Positions 40,955 to 50,114 of a stretch of 64,000 bases of DNA are shown one piece after another. The first letter of the stretch is position 1. Each line of letters opens with the position of its first letter. Origin of the DNA: Paracoccus shandongensis (lineage in GTDB: Bacteria; Pseudomonadota; Alphaproteobacteria; Rhodobacterales; Rhodobacteraceae). Where the stretch lies: contig NZ_JAFLRK010000018.1 of assembly GCF_017315735.1 (NCBI RefSeq), forward strand, positions 1-64,000, read 5' to 3'. The notes under the pieces were generated by a model that was not told the DNA's origin, ran no database searches, and saw nothing but the letters and a program-made list of their open reading frames with translations. The position numbers were made by a program, and so were the translations under genes.

Positions 40955-42712
40955 TCAACGCGCCAGGACAGCCTTCAGCACCCGGGTCAGGTCCGCCCTG
41001 GCCGTGGCGCTTTTCGCGATGGATCGCCAGGCGACATGATGATCCGGGCGGACCAGCAGGCAGCCGTCGTCGCGGATTTCGGACAGGCGCGCCCAGTCAC
41101 CGCTGTGATCGACATGGGTCTGGCGCGGGCCGATGACATGGGTGGCGATCTCGATCCCCAGTTCCGCCGCCAGCGCCTCGGCCGCCTGGACCCAGGGCTC
41201 GCCGCCCAGGCCGGTCAGCAGGGTGAAGCGGCCGTGCCCGCACAGATCCAGCGTCGAGACTTCGGCCCCGGTGTCGTGCCGGTAAAGCCAGGCATGGGGC
41301 AGCCGCGCCCCGGGCCATGTGGTCGGCTGGTAATGCAGGTCGGCATCCAGCGAAAAGGCGGGCTCGATCTGGCCATCCGTCACGACCGCGTCCGAATGGT
41401 AACGCTGGTTCATCTCGACGCCATGGGCGTCGAACTCGTATTTCTTGAAGGCAATGGCCTTGCGGATCGCCTCGCGCTGTTCCTCGGCCTGGGGGGTGCC
41501 TTGGGTGCGGGCTTGCAGGTTCCTTTGCATCTGCTCGGGGCTGACGCCTTCGGCCATGCCGAGCGCGGCGAAGATGGAGCCGGTTTCGGCGATGGACTGG
41601 TTGGCGCGGGTGACGATCTGCCTGGCGATCGGCGCCCGTTCGGCGTCATAGCTGTCCAGCAGGCCTTCGCCCGCCTGTCCCTTGACCACCATCGCCAGCT
41701 TCCAGGCCAGGTTGAAGGCATCCTGGATCGAGGTGTTCGAGCCCAGTCCGTTCGACGGCGGATGGCGGTGGATCGCGTCGCCCATGCAGAACACCCGGCC
41801 CTGGCTGATCCGGGTCGCGTAGTAATTGTTCACGGTCCAGGTGTTCGCGGACAGAAGCTCGATTTCCAGGTCCGGGTCGCCGATCAGCTGGCGCGCGACG
41901 CCGGTGGCGAAGTCCGGCGTGACCTCGGGTTCGGGTCCGTTGATGTCATAGCCCCAGACGATCAGCCATTCGTTCCAGGGCCGCACCATCCGCACCAGCC
42001 CCATGCCGATGCCGCCGACATCCGCACCGGGCTGCATGACCCAGTAAAGGACCGAGGGCCGGTGCGCGACATAGCGCGACAGATCGGCGCGGAACAGGAT
42101 GTTCATGCTGCCGCCCACGGCCATTTTCCCCTCGAAGGGCAGGCCCGCATGTTCGGCGACCAGCGATTTGCCGCCATCCGCGCCGACCAGGTATTTCGAG
42201 CGGATGGTGAATTCCCTGCCGGTCAGCCGGTCCAGGCAGGTCGTCGTCACCCCGGTCGCATCCTGTTCGTGCCGCAGGTATTCCGTGGACATGCGTGCCT
42301 GCGTGCCCCGTGAACAGGCGGTCTTGAACAGCAGCGGCTCCATGTAGGTCTGCGGCAGGTCGTTCATCCTGGTGGGCGAGGACATCAGGTGTTCGGCCCT
42401 GGACAGCGGGTGGTTGCCCCAGGCCTTCATCCGGCCGATTTCTTCGCCCGCAAGGCTTTCGCAGAAGATGTTCTCGCCCATCAGATCCTGGTGGGTGGCG
42501 AACATGTAGGCCTCGTTCTCGACCTCGCGGCCCAGGTCGCGCAACACCTCCATCGTGCGCTGGTTGGTGATATGGGCGCGCGGCGTGTTGGCCAGCCAGC
42601 GATAGCGGTTCACCGCGATGTTGGCGATGCCGTAGCCCGACAGCAGCGCCGCCGTGGCCGAGCCTGCGGGGCCCGTGCCGATGATCAGCACATCGGTGCT
42701 CATGTCTGCCAT
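40955..42712 (-). CDS. FAD-dependent phenol hydroxylase, TfdB-like
   Basis: 585 residues of the group A aromatic hydroxylases. VLIIGTGPAGSATAALLSGYGI binds FAD; GDAIHRHPPSNGLGSNTSIQDAFNLAWKLA is the GD motif. A C-terminal thioredoxin-like domain is present, as in 2,4-dichlorophenol 6-monooxygenase (TfdB) and resorcinol/phenol hydroxylases. With maleylacetate reductase just upstream (60 bp), it probably makes hydroxyquinol or a similar ring-cleavage substrate. The true phenol is unknown. It is the second gene of the operon that begins at 43846. Confidence 0.88.
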   Translation of the reverse strand: MADMSTDVLIIGTGPAGSATAALLSGYGIANIAVNRYRWLANTPRAHITNQRTMEVLRDLGREVENEAYMFATHQDLMGENIFCESLAGEEIGRMKAWGNHPLSRAEHLMSSPTRMNDLPQTYMEPLLFKTACSRGTQARMSTEYLRHEQDATGVTTTCLDRLTGREFTIRSKYLVGADGGKSLVAEHAGLPFEGKMAVGGSMNILFRADLSRYVAHRPSVLYWVMQPGADVGGIGMGLVRMVRPWNEWLIVWGYDINGPEPEVTPDFATGVARQLIGDPDLEIELLSANTWTVNNYYATRISQGRVFCMGDAIHRHPPSNGLGSNTSIQDAFNLAWKLAMVVKGQAGEGLLDSYDAERAPIARQIVTRANQSIAETGSIFAALGMAEGVSPEQMQRNLQARTQGTPQAEEQREAIRKAIAFKKYEFDAHGVEMNQRYHSDAVVTDGQIEPAFSLDADLHYQPTTWPGARLPHAWLYRHDTGAEVSTLDLCGHGRFTLLTGLGGEPWVQAAEALAAELGIEIATHVIGPRQTHVDHSGDWARLSEIRDDGCLLVRPDHHVAWRSIAKSATARADLTRVLKAVLAR

Positions 42713-42772
42713 GGATGTCCTCCCAAGGATATGCAGTCGGGGTGGGCCTCCTTGCCCGGTCCCCGTTCAGGA

Positions 42773-43846
42773 TCAGATGGCGGGCTGGTCCCCCGCCCAT
42801 GCGGCCCCCAGCAGGGCGCGGATGCCGTCGCGCGTCACGGGGCGCGGGTTCCAGTAGGGATTGGCCGAAGCCAGATCCGCGGCCCGGTCCAGATCGCCTT
42901 CCTTCAGGCCAAGGTCGCGCAGCGCCAGGGGCGCACCCGCGTCACGCGCGAAATGCCACAGGCCCAGGCCAGGGTCGCCATGGCCGAAAAGGTCCGTCAC
43001 CGGCGCCAGCAGGTCGGGCACCGCCTTGGCGTTGAAGGCCAGCGCATGGGGCAGGATCACCGCATGGGTTTCGGCATGGGGCAGATCGAAGCTGCCGCCC
43101 AGCGTGTGGCAAAGCTTGTGATGCAGCGCCATACCGACCTGTCCCAGGACCGTGCCGCACAGCCAGGCGCCGTAAAGGGTCTGCCCCCGCGCCGCCACGT
43201 CGCCGGGCCGGGCCATGACACCGGGCAGGCTGTCGCGAAAGGCGCGCAGCCCCTCGACCGCCATCAGGGACGACAGGGGGGAACGGTCGCGCGCGTAAAG
43301 CCCCTCGGCCGCATGGGCCATGGCGTTCAGGGCACTGGTCACGGTCATCCCGACCGGCAGGCTGGTCACCAGTTCGGCGTCGTAAAGGATCACCTCGGGC
43401 TGGACCCTGGGGCTGGTCAGCGTGGTCTTGACGCCGTGTTCGGTCTGCCCCAGGATCTCCGTCGCCTCGGATCCGGCATAGGTGGTCGGCACCACGATCT
43501 GCGGCAGGTCGGTGCGCAGCGCGATGGCCTTGCCGAGGCCCGTGGTCGATCCGCCCCCGACCGCGACCAGCACATCCGCGCCCAGGTCGCGCGCCAGGGC
43601 CGTGGCCTGTTCCGAAATATCGACCGGGGTGTGCATCGCCGCGCCCGTGAAGCGGCCCACCGCCGCCCCGCCGCACAGCGCCGCGAAGTCGTCGGCCAGG
43701 GCGGCCTGCTGCGGCGTGGTCAGGATCAGCGCCCGGCTGGCGCCAAGCGCCTCGATCTCCTCGGCCACCGCCTTGCGGATGCCGGCGCCGAAATGCACGC
43801 GCACCGCGGCGCTGCGCGCGGTGAACTCATCGCGGTAAAAGGACAT
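42773..43846 (-). CDS. Maleylacetate reductase
   Basis: 357 residues of the iron-containing alcohol-dehydrogenase-like family. VAVGGGSTTGLGKAIAL binds NAD(P); IVVPTTYAGSEATEILG and HHKLCHTLGGSFDLPHAETHAVILPHA match maleylacetate reductases. It reduces maleylacetate to 3-oxoadipate, the step after hydroxyquinol ring opening. It is the first gene of the operon, divergent from the LysR gene at 43932, with the motif box in the 85-bp gap. Confidence 0.9.
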   Translation of the reverse strand: MSFYRDEFTARSAAVRVHFGAGIRKAVAEEIEALGASRALILTTPQQAALADDFAALCGGAAVGRFTGAAMHTPVDISEQATALARDLGADVLVAVGGGSTTGLGKAIALRTDLPQIVVPTTYAGSEATEILGQTEHGVKTTLTSPRVQPEVILYDAELVTSLPVGMTVTSALNAMAHAAEGLYARDRSPLSSLMAVEGLRAFRDSLPGVMARPGDVAARGQTLYGAWLCGTVLGQVGMALHHKLCHTLGGSFDLPHAETHAVILPHALAFNAKAVPDLLAPVTDLFGHGDPGLGLWHFARDAGAPLALRDLGLKEGDLDRAADLASANPYWNPRPVTRDGIRALLGAAWAGDQPAI

Positions 43847-43896
43847 GGCTCCTCCTGTTCCTTCGGACAAATCTAGGGGGTGGAAACAGAAATATT

Positions 43897-43936
43897 GATC
43901 GGATGTGTGCGTTGTAATATCGCTTTGCGCTATGAA
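43897..43936. promoter_or_regulatory. LysR-type box 1 (GATCGGATG-N11-ATA-N11-TATGAA)
   Basis: GATCGGATG (43897-43905), 11 bases, ATA (43917-43919), 11 bases, TATG (43931-43934). The TATG overlaps the start codon of the LysR gene. It is 70 bp upstream of maleylacetate reductase. The whole 40-bp design with the same spacings recurs at 49451-49490. Confidence 0.65.
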
Positions 43937-44882
43937 ACTGGACAGTGAACATCTTGAAATCCTGGCGGCCATCGTCGAACAGGGCGGCTTGACCGAAGGG
44001 GCCGAGGCCCTGGGCAAGTCGCAGCCCTCGGTCTCGCGCTCGATGGCGCTGTTGGAGGCGCGCATCGGCCTGCCCTTGTTCGAGCCGGGCCGCCGCCCGC
44101 TGCGCCCGACCGAACTGGGCGCCAGCCTGGCGCGCCTTGGCAGCCGCATCCACCGCGCCAACAAGGAGGCAAGCCTGCTGGTGCAACGCTATCGCCAGGG
44201 GCTGGCCGGGCGGCTGCGGGTCGGCGGCTCGCCGATCTTCATGGATGGGGTGGTGGCCTCGATGATCGCGGAATTCCAGTCGCGCCATGCCGATGTGCAG
44301 ATCGACCAGTCCTATGGCTATCTGAACCAGCTTGAAGCCGGGCTGAGGAATGGCGGCCTGGACGTGGCGATCCTGCCGCTGCACCCGGGACAGGTGCCCC
44401 CGGATCTGGAATTCACGCCGCTTCTGGGGGGCAACAACGTCATCGCCTGCCGCGCGGGCCATCCGCTGACGCGCACGCGCGGCATCACGCTGAACCATAT
44501 CGCGCCCTATGCCTGGATCGCGCCGCCTGCGGACAGCCCGCTGTATCGCGACCTGCAACGGTCGCTGAAATCCATCGGGCAAGAGGATTTCCGGGTGAAC
44601 TTCTCGGGCGGGACGCTGGCCTCGATCCAGTCGGTGCTGACCGGCTCGGACGCGCTGACGGTGCTGCCCTATTCGGTGGTGTTCCTGTCGCGCCGCACCA
44701 TCCCGCTGGAAGCCCTGCCGCTGAAGATCGACCATGCCGAACGCCAGCTGGGCATCCTGCGCGTGTCGGACCGCCAGTTGCCGCCCGCCGTGCGGCAGTT
44801 GACGGGTTTCCTGCTGACCGAATGCCAGCGGCTTCAGGCGCGGATGGACCATGACCAGCAGATCACCCGTCGGCGCGGCTGA
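43932..44882 (+). CDS. LysR-family regulator 1 of the aromatic island
   Basis: 316 residues. The helix-turn-helix region is HLEILAAIVEQGGLTEGAEALGKSQPSVSRSMALLEARIGLPLF. The effector domain includes VGGSPIFMDGVVASMIAEF. It resembles the second LysR at 62986 (VGGVPFFMDAIISRMIGTF), so they are paralogues. ATG 43932 is preferred over 43905 because the domain starts there. It probably senses an aromatic metabolite and controls the operons that carry the ATA-N11-TATG box, itself included. It ends next to the convergent tautomerase gene with no gap. Confidence 0.88.
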   Translation: MKLDSEHLEILAAIVEQGGLTEGAEALGKSQPSVSRSMALLEARIGLPLFEPGRRPLRPTELGASLARLGSRIHRANKEASLLVQRYRQGLAGRLRVGGSPIFMDGVVASMIAEFQSRHADVQIDQSYGYLNQLEAGLRNGGLDVAILPLHPGQVPPDLEFTPLLGGNNVIACRAGHPLTRTRGITLNHIAPYAWIAPPADSPLYRDLQRSLKSIGQEDFRVNFSGGTLASIQSVLTGSDALTVLPYSVVFLSRRTIPLEALPLKIDHAERQLGILRVSDRQLPPAVRQLTGFLLTECQRLQARMDHDQQITRRRG

Positions 44883-45206
44883 TCATTTCAGCGCCACATA
44901 GGTTTCAGCATCAAGCTGCGCGATCCTGACGGCCACCGTCAACCCGCTGACCCGTGACAGGCTGTCGCGCAGTCCGGCGGCGACCTGTTCCAGCCGGTCG
45001 CGGGGACGCGGCATCAGGTGCAGTTCCACATTGATGCCGGGTTGGTCGGGCAGCGCCAGAACCGGCAGCACCGCGACCTGACAGGCGGCGGGCGGAACCT
45101 CCAGCAGCCTGCACAGCATCGCGCGCAGGTTGGGCAGCAGATCGGACACCGCCGGGCGCACCGACGCGTAACAGGCTTCGTCGATATAGATTTTCACGTT
45201 GGGCAT
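44883..45206 (-). CDS. Tautomerase-superfamily protein
   Basis: 107 residues. After removal of Met the chain begins with Pro (PNVKIYIDEACY), the catalytic base of the 4-oxalocrotonate tautomerase superfamily, followed by the usual beta-strand and helix (VRPAVSDLLPNLRAMLCRLL). It is longer than the 60-residue type. It lies 7 bp after the hydroxyquinol dioxygenase and could isomerise an enol ring-cleavage product. Assignment rests on Pro-1, length and place. Confidence 0.65.
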   Translation of the reverse strand: MPNVKIYIDEACYASVRPAVSDLLPNLRAMLCRLLEVPPAACQVAVLPVLALPDQPGINVELHLMPRPRDRLEQVAAGLRDSLSRVSGLTVAVRIAQLDAETYVALK

Positions 45207-45213
45207 GGCGGCC

Positions 45214-46050
45214 TCAGACCGGAACAAGGACGAAATCGAAGGGCGAGCGCCACAGCGTGTCGCCGCCTTCCAGGCGCTCGTAGGGGGCGACAAGGGTGTC
45301 CTTGACGCCGAACACCGCGTCCGAGGCCAGGTATTCGTCGCCGCCCACGAAGGTATGCGTGACCAGCCGCTGAAAGCCGGGCGCCGTGACCAGATAGTGC
45401 ATGTGCGCGGGCCGGTAAGGGTGGCGGCCCAGATGGCCCAGCATCTGCCCCACCGGCCCGTCGTCGGGGATCGGATAGCTGACCGGCTTGATGCCGACAA
45501 AGCTGTATCGCCCGTCCGGTCCGGTGACGAAGCGGCCGCGGTTGTTCCATTTCGGCTGGATGCCCGGCTGCTGCACGTCATAGAAGCCGTCGGCATTGTC
45601 GGACCAGACATCCACCGTGGCGCCCTCGACCGGGTTGCCGTCCAGATCCAGCACCCGCCCCTCGAACAGGCAGCTTTCGCCCTTGCCGTCCAGGCTGATG
45701 GTGTCGCCCATGGCCCGGATCGGTGCGCCCTCGACATGGAAAGGGCCGAAGACGGTGTTTTCGGTCGCGCCTTCGGGGCGGCGGTTGTTGATCGCGTCGA
45801 CCAGCATGGACACGCCCAGAACGTCGGACAGCAGGATGAATTCCTGCCGTTCGCCTGAACAGATCTGGCCGGTGCGGGTCAGGAAGCCGATGCCGTATTC
45901 CCATTCCTCTTGCGTCAGGCCGACATCCTTGACGAAATCATGCAGGTGCCGGACCAGGCTTTCCATGACGGTCGCCAGCCGCGCATCGGTCTGCGCGCCC
46001 ATGCGCCCGTTCACGGTGGCGGTTGAATTGGCTTCGGTGAAATAGCTCAT
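45214..46050 (-). CDS. Hydroxyquinol 1,2-dioxygenase (intradiol)
   Basis: 278 residues. Ferric-iron ligands are visible: Y157 (DGFYDVQQ), Y192 (VSYPIP), H216 and H218 (PAHMHYLV). The N-terminal helical dimerisation domain (RLATVMESLVRHLHDFVKDVGLTQEEW) is that of catechol/hydroxyquinol dioxygenases. It opens the hydroxyquinol ring to maleylacetate, which the reductase at 42773 uses. It lies in the operon after the first ABC transporter, with 12 bp to the permease. Confidence 0.9.
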   Translation of the reverse strand: MSYFTEANSTATVNGRMGAQTDARLATVMESLVRHLHDFVKDVGLTQEEWEYGIGFLTRTGQICSGERQEFILLSDVLGVSMLVDAINNRRPEGATENTVFGPFHVEGAPIRAMGDTISLDGKGESCLFEGRVLDLDGNPVEGATVDVWSDNADGFYDVQQPGIQPKWNNRGRFVTGPDGRYSFVGIKPVSYPIPDDGPVGQMLGHLGRHPYRPAHMHYLVTAPGFQRLVTHTFVGGDEYLASDAVFGVKDTLVAPYERLEGGDTLWRSPFDFVLVPV

Positions 46051-46062
46051 GGGTCTTCCTCC

Positions 46063-47088
46063 CTATGGATCGGTGGGCGTGACGGGCCGGGGCGCCGCAT
46101 GGGACAGCGGCAGCGGATCCAGGCCGGTGCGTTGGGTAAAGCCGCCCCACAGGCCGCGACGCGCGAACAGCATGATCGCGATGCCGATCAGCCCCAGGAC
46201 GATCAGGTAGACGGTGCCGTAATCGGCCAGCAGGCGTTGCAGGCCATAGAAGACCAGCACGCCGATGACGGGGCCGGGCAGCGTGCCGATGCCGCCGATC
46301 ACGGTGATGAAGATGACAAAGGCGGTCCAGTCCAGCAGGGAAAACGCCGCATCCGGGGAAATCCGCCCGATCTGGATGAACAGAAGCCCGCCGCAGAGCC
46401 CGGTGCCGAAGGCCGTCAGCAAAAAGACCAGCGCCTTCAGCCGCACGGGATCCACGCCGACCGACCGCGCCGCGACCGGATTGTCGCGCACCGCCTGCAA
46501 GCCCAATCCCATGCGCGACCGCAGAAACAGCCAGCTTGCCACCAGCATCGCCAGCACCAGCGCCAGCGCCAGCCAATAGGTCAGCGCATCGACCGCCGCC
46601 GCCTTCGATCCGCCGATCAGGGCGCGGATGGCCTGGATTCCGGGCATGTCCTGCACGGCGCCTTTCGGCAGCGCGGTGCCGGTGCCGCCGCCCAAGGCCT
46701 TCCACTGACTGATGCCCAGCCGGGCGATGTCGGCCACCGCCCAGGTGCCGATGGCGAAATAGGCGCCGTTCAGGCGAAAGGTGAAAAAGGCCACCGGCAC
46801 CGACAGCGCCATGGCGACCAGTCCGCCGACCAGCAGCCCGGCCAGCGGGTCCATTCCCCACAGGATGACACAGGCGAACATGCCGTAGGCCCCGACGCCG
46901 ACAAAGGCCTGCTGCCCCACGGACACCAGCCCCGCAAAGCCCGCCAGCATGTTCCAGTTCAGCGCCAGCACCAGCAGGCACAGGACCATGAACAGATCCT
47001 GCACCAGCGCGCGGCTGCCGATCACCGGCAGCGCTGCCAGCAGGACGACCGCCAGAAACAGGACCAGGGGAAGAAGCACCTTTCGCAT
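46063..47088 (-). CDS. Branched-chain-type ABC transporter permease, LivM-like (first set)
   Basis: 341 residues with about eight to ten membrane spans. NWNMLAGFAGLVSVGQQAFVGVGAYG and IGGIGTLPGPVIGVLVFYGLQ are LivM signatures. ATG 47088 has GAAGGGCAGG ahead of it; ATG 47106 is an alternative. It pairs with the LivH-like permease upstream. The neighbouring dioxygenase shows that the cargo is probably an aromatic compound rather than an amino acid. Confidence 0.9.
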   Translation of the reverse strand: MRKVLLPLVLFLAVVLLAALPVIGSRALVQDLFMVLCLLVLALNWNMLAGFAGLVSVGQQAFVGVGAYGMFACVILWGMDPLAGLLVGGLVAMALSVPVAFFTFRLNGAYFAIGTWAVADIARLGISQWKALGGGTGTALPKGAVQDMPGIQAIRALIGGSKAAAVDALTYWLALALVLAMLVASWLFLRSRMGLGLQAVRDNPVAARSVGVDPVRLKALVFLLTAFGTGLCGGLLFIQIGRISPDAAFSLLDWTAFVIFITVIGGIGTLPGPVIGVLVFYGLQRLLADYGTVYLIVLGLIGIAIMLFARRGLWGGFTQRTGLDPLPLSHAAPRPVTPTDP

Positions 47089-47098
47089 GGCCTGCCCT

Positions 47099-47962
47099 TC
47101 AGTCATTGGCGCGCGGAAACAGCCCGCGCGGACGCACAAGCAGCACGGCGACAAAGGCCAGGTGTCCGGCCAGGATCTGCCATTCGGGATTCAGCGCCGC
47201 GCCGAAGGCCTGCGCCAGGCCGATCACCAGCCCCCCGGCCAGCGTGCCCCACAGGCTGCCCAGGCCGCCGATGATCACCGCCTCGAAGGCGTAAAGCAGC
47301 CGCGCCGGGCCGGTCGCGGGATCGAAATTCGCCCGCGCGCCCAGGTAAAGCGCGGCGATCGTCGCCACCACCAGGGCGATGCTGGTCGCCACCGCAAAGA
47401 CGCGATCCGGCCTGATGCCCATCAGTTGCGCCGTCACCGGATCGTCCGAGGTGGCCCGGAACGCCCGGCCAAGCGCGGTGCGGTAGAACAACTGGTTCAG
47501 CCCGAAGATCACCGCCACGGCAGAAACGAAGGTCACAAGCGGCATCACCCCCAGGTTGACCGGCCCCAGGGGCAGCGACTGCGCCTCGACCGGGCCCACG
47601 GGCAGCTTGCGGCTGTCGGCGGAAAACCCCATCAGCAGCGCGTTCTGGATCACCACCGACAGGCCGAATGTCACCAGAAGCGGCGGCAGGATATCCTCGC
47701 CCAGGACACGGTTCAGAAGCGCCGTCTGCAACAGCCAGCCCAGGGCGAACATCGGCGGCAGGGCAAGGGCCGCGGCCAGGAAGGGGTTCAGCCCGGTCGC
47801 CGTCCCGATCCCCAGGATCAGATAGGCGCCCAGCACGATCAGGTCGCCATGGGCCAGGTTGACCAGCCGCATGATCCCGAAGACCAGCGACAGCCCCGCC
47901 GCGAACAGGGCGTAAAGCCCGCCCAGCATCAGCCCCTGGATCAGCGTGTCCAGCCAGATCAT
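47099..47962 (-). CDS. Branched-chain-type ABC transporter permease, LivH-like (first set)
   Basis: 287 residues, hydrophobic. The N-terminus LDTLIQGLMLGGLYALFAAGLSLVFGIMRLVNLAHGD is the LivH hallmark; EAVIIGGLGSLWGTLAGGLVIGLAQA is the C-terminal one. It overlaps the ATPase stop by 4 bp and is 10 bp from livM. Its paralogue is at 54199. Confidence 0.92.
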   Translation of the reverse strand: MIWLDTLIQGLMLGGLYALFAAGLSLVFGIMRLVNLAHGDLIVLGAYLILGIGTATGLNPFLAAALALPPMFALGWLLQTALLNRVLGEDILPPLLVTFGLSVVIQNALLMGFSADSRKLPVGPVEAQSLPLGPVNLGVMPLVTFVSAVAVIFGLNQLFYRTALGRAFRATSDDPVTAQLMGIRPDRVFAVATSIALVVATIAALYLGARANFDPATGPARLLYAFEAVIIGGLGSLWGTLAGGLVIGLAQAFGAALNPEWQILAGHLAFVAVLLVRPRGLFPRAND

Positions 47963-48672
47963 GCCTGTCTTACCCCGAAATAGGCATCATGGATCGCCGC
48001 GCGCCCCAGGCTTGCCGGGGCGCCCGACAGGGTGATCCGCCCCTCCATCATGCAATGCACCTGATCGGCCACCTTCAAGGCCTGGCCGATATCCTGTTCG
48101 ACCACGACAATGGCGGTGCCGCTGGCGCGGATGGCCGGAAAGGCGGCATAGATTTCGCGGATCACCACCGGGGCGAGGCCCAGGGACAGCTCGTCGCACA
48201 GCAGCACGCGCGGGTTCGACATCAGCGCCCGACCGATGGCGACCATCTGCTGCTGGCCGCCCGACAGCGCGGTGCCGGGATGGTTCCTGCGGTCGCGCAG
48301 CACCGGGAACAGGTCGTAAATCCGCGGCAGGGTCCAGAAGCCGCCGCCTTGGCGGGCATAGGCGCCGATGCGCAGGTTTTCCTCGACCGTCAGGCTGGGG
48401 AACAGCCGCCGGCCTTCGGGCACCATGGCCACGCCCGCGCGCAGGATGTCGGACGCGGCCATGCGGTCCAGCCGCTGGCCGTCCAGCACCACCGACCCGC
48501 CCGTGACCCGCGCGATGCCGGTGATCGCCCGCATCAGCGTGGTCTTGCCCGCCCCGTTCGCGCCGATGATGGCAAGCGTCTGGCCTGCATCCAGCGTCAA
48601 ATCCACCCCGAACAGGGCCTGGAAATCGCCGTAATGGGCCGTCAGCGCGGTCAGTTGCAAAAGCGCGCTCAT
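47959..48672 (-). CDS. Branched-chain-type ABC transporter ATPase, LivF-like (first set)
   Basis: 237 residues. Walker A IIGANGAGKTTLM, Q-loop GVAMVPEGRRLFPSLTVEENL, signature ALSGGQQQMVAIGRALM, Walker B LLCDELSLGLAP. The VPEGR Q-loop type identifies LivF rather than LivG. ATGs and stops overlap on both sides, so four transporter genes are translated as a unit. Confidence 0.92.
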   Translation of the reverse strand: MSALLQLTALTAHYGDFQALFGVDLTLDAGQTLAIIGANGAGKTTLMRAITGIARVTGGSVVLDGQRLDRMAASDILRAGVAMVPEGRRLFPSLTVEENLRIGAYARQGGGFWTLPRIYDLFPVLRDRRNHPGTALSGGQQQMVAIGRALMSNPRVLLCDELSLGLAPVVIREIYAAFPAIRASGTAIVVVEQDIGQALKVADQVHCMMEGRITLSGAPASLGRAAIHDAYFGVRQA

Positions 48673-49388
48673 GCCTCGATCCCCAGATAGATCTCGCGCA
48701 CCTCGGGGGCGGCCATGACCTGATCGGGCGCGCCGATCATCAGCACCCGGCCGAAGTTCAGCACCATCAGCCGCGTCACGACGGCCGTCAGCGCGTGCAG
48801 CACATGCTCGATCCACAGGATCGCGGTGCCTTCGGCATGGATGGCGCGGATGGTGGCGACCAGCTCGCCGCATTCGGCATCGGTCAGCCCGCCCGCGATC
48901 TCGTCCAGCAGGATCACGCGCGGCCGCGTCGCCATCGCGCGGGCCAGTTCCAGCCGCTTGCGGTTCAGAAGCGGCAAGCCCCCTGCCCTGCGGTCGGCAA
49001 GGGCCGCCAGCCCGGTGCGGCGCAGGATGTCCATGCAGTGGCCGGGCGCCTCGGCCGCGCTGATCCCGCCGCCGAACCGCGCGGCCACCAGCAGGTTTTC
49101 ATAAACCGACAGGTGATCGAAGGGCTGCGGGATCTGGAAGGATCGGCCGATGCCGCTGGCGCAACGCTGCATCGGCGTTTCGGCGGTGATGTCGCGCCCG
49201 TCCAGGCAGATGGCGCCCCGGTCGGGGCGCAGGTTGCCGGTGATCAGGTTGAACAGCGTCGATTTCCCGGCGCCGTTCGGGCCGATGATGCCCAGGGCCT
49301 CGCCGGGGGCCAGATCGAAGCTGACAGCCTCGGCCACGGTCAGCGCGCCAAAGCGTTTCGACACGTCCCGCAGCGACAGGATCGCCAT
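48669..49388 (-). CDS. Branched-chain-type ABC transporter ATPase, LivG-like (first set)
   Basis: 239 residues. Walker A IIGPNGAGKSTLFNLITGNLRPDRG, signature region LPLLNRKRLELARAMA, Walker B VILLDEIAGGLTDAE, H-loop WIEHVLHAL. This is the first gene of the transporter-dioxygenase-tautomerase operon; box 2 lies about 80 bp ahead of its start. The matching binding protein is not in this operon: the one at 58965 or the one at 56538 may serve it. Confidence 0.92.
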   Translation of the reverse strand: MAILSLRDVSKRFGALTVAEAVSFDLAPGEALGIIGPNGAGKSTLFNLITGNLRPDRGAICLDGRDITAETPMQRCASGIGRSFQIPQPFDHLSVYENLLVAARFGGGISAAEAPGHCMDILRRTGLAALADRRAGGLPLLNRKRLELARAMATRPRVILLDEIAGGLTDAECGELVATIRAIHAEGTAILWIEHVLHALTAVVTRLMVLNFGRVLMIGAPDQVMAAPEVREIYLGIEA

Positions 49389-49450
49389 GGCCCTCTCCCT
49401 TTCTGGCCGGTCTGCCTGATGCCACCCTAGAGACGGGCTGGCGCGGATTG

Positions 49451-49490
49451 GATCGGATGATCCGGCGGCAATATCGCCTTGCGTTATGAA
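49451..49490. promoter_or_regulatory. LysR-type box 2 (GATCGGATG-N11-ATA-N11-TATGAA)
   Basis: GATCGGATG (49451-49459), 11 bases, ATA (49471-49473), 11 bases, TATG (49485-49488). Spacing matches box 1 exactly, and the core ATATCGCYTTGCGYTATGAA differs at two positions only. No regulator gene starts here, so conservation of TATG is not explained by a start codon. It is 82 bp upstream of the livG-like gene. Confidence 0.65.
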
Positions 49491-49502
49491 GGCGCCGGAT
49501 TG

Positions 49503-50063
49503 TCAGCGGAACACGTCGCGGCTGTCCTCGACCATCAGGGTCAGGCTGGCGCGGCCGTCCGCCGCCTCGCGCAGCCGATGCCAGCGCCGGTCCAGATAGA
49601 TCAGCGATTCCAGTTCCGGCGCGTCGGGGGCATGGCCCGCCTCGCCTTCCAGCAGTTCCGCCACCACCAGGGTCGCGCCTTCCACCGGCAGCGATCCGAC
49701 GATCCGCGCGCGGAACCAGGTCGCCACGCCTTCATAGCGCGGCTCGCCCGTGGGCAGGCGGTGCCAGGCGATACCGGGGCCAAAGCGGTCCGCCCCCGGA
49801 GTCGCGCCAAGCTGCGCCAGCGCCAGGTCGTCATAGCGCAGCAGATGGACCACGATCCCGCCCGCCGCCAGCACCGCCGCCGTCGAGCTTGACCGCGACG
49901 ACAGCGAAAAACCCACCGTGGGCGGTTCCGCGCTGACCGAGATCAGCGAGGATACCGTCATCGCCACCGGCCGGTCCCCCGGATCGGCGGTGATCACCGC
50001 CACCCCGGCGGGATGGCAGCGGAAGGCCTCGCGGAAGGCCTGCGAAAGGGGCTGGTCGGTCAT
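49503..50063 (-). CDS. Flavin reductase-like protein (FMN-binding split barrel)
   Basis: 186 residues. FREAFRCHPAGVAVITAD and VAMTVSSLISVSAEPPTVGFSLSSRSSS are typical of the HpaC/flavin-reductase group. It would supply reduced flavin to the acyl-CoA-dehydrogenase-fold monooxygenase 51 bp upstream in the same operon, making a two-component hydroxylase. It is the last gene of the long second operon, and its stop is near box 2. Confidence 0.87.
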   Translation of the reverse strand: MTDQPLSQAFREAFRCHPAGVAVITADPGDRPVAMTVSSLISVSAEPPTVGFSLSSRSSSTAAVLAAGGIVVHLLRYDDLALAQLGATPGADRFGPGIAWHRLPTGEPRYEGVATWFRARIVGSLPVEGATLVVAELLEGEAGHAPDAPELESLIYLDRRWHRLREAADGRASLTLMVEDSRDVFR

Positions 50064-50114
50064 ATGCGCGCTCCGAATGCTGCCGGGACAGGGTGTCCCC
50101 GTCCCGGCGGATGC

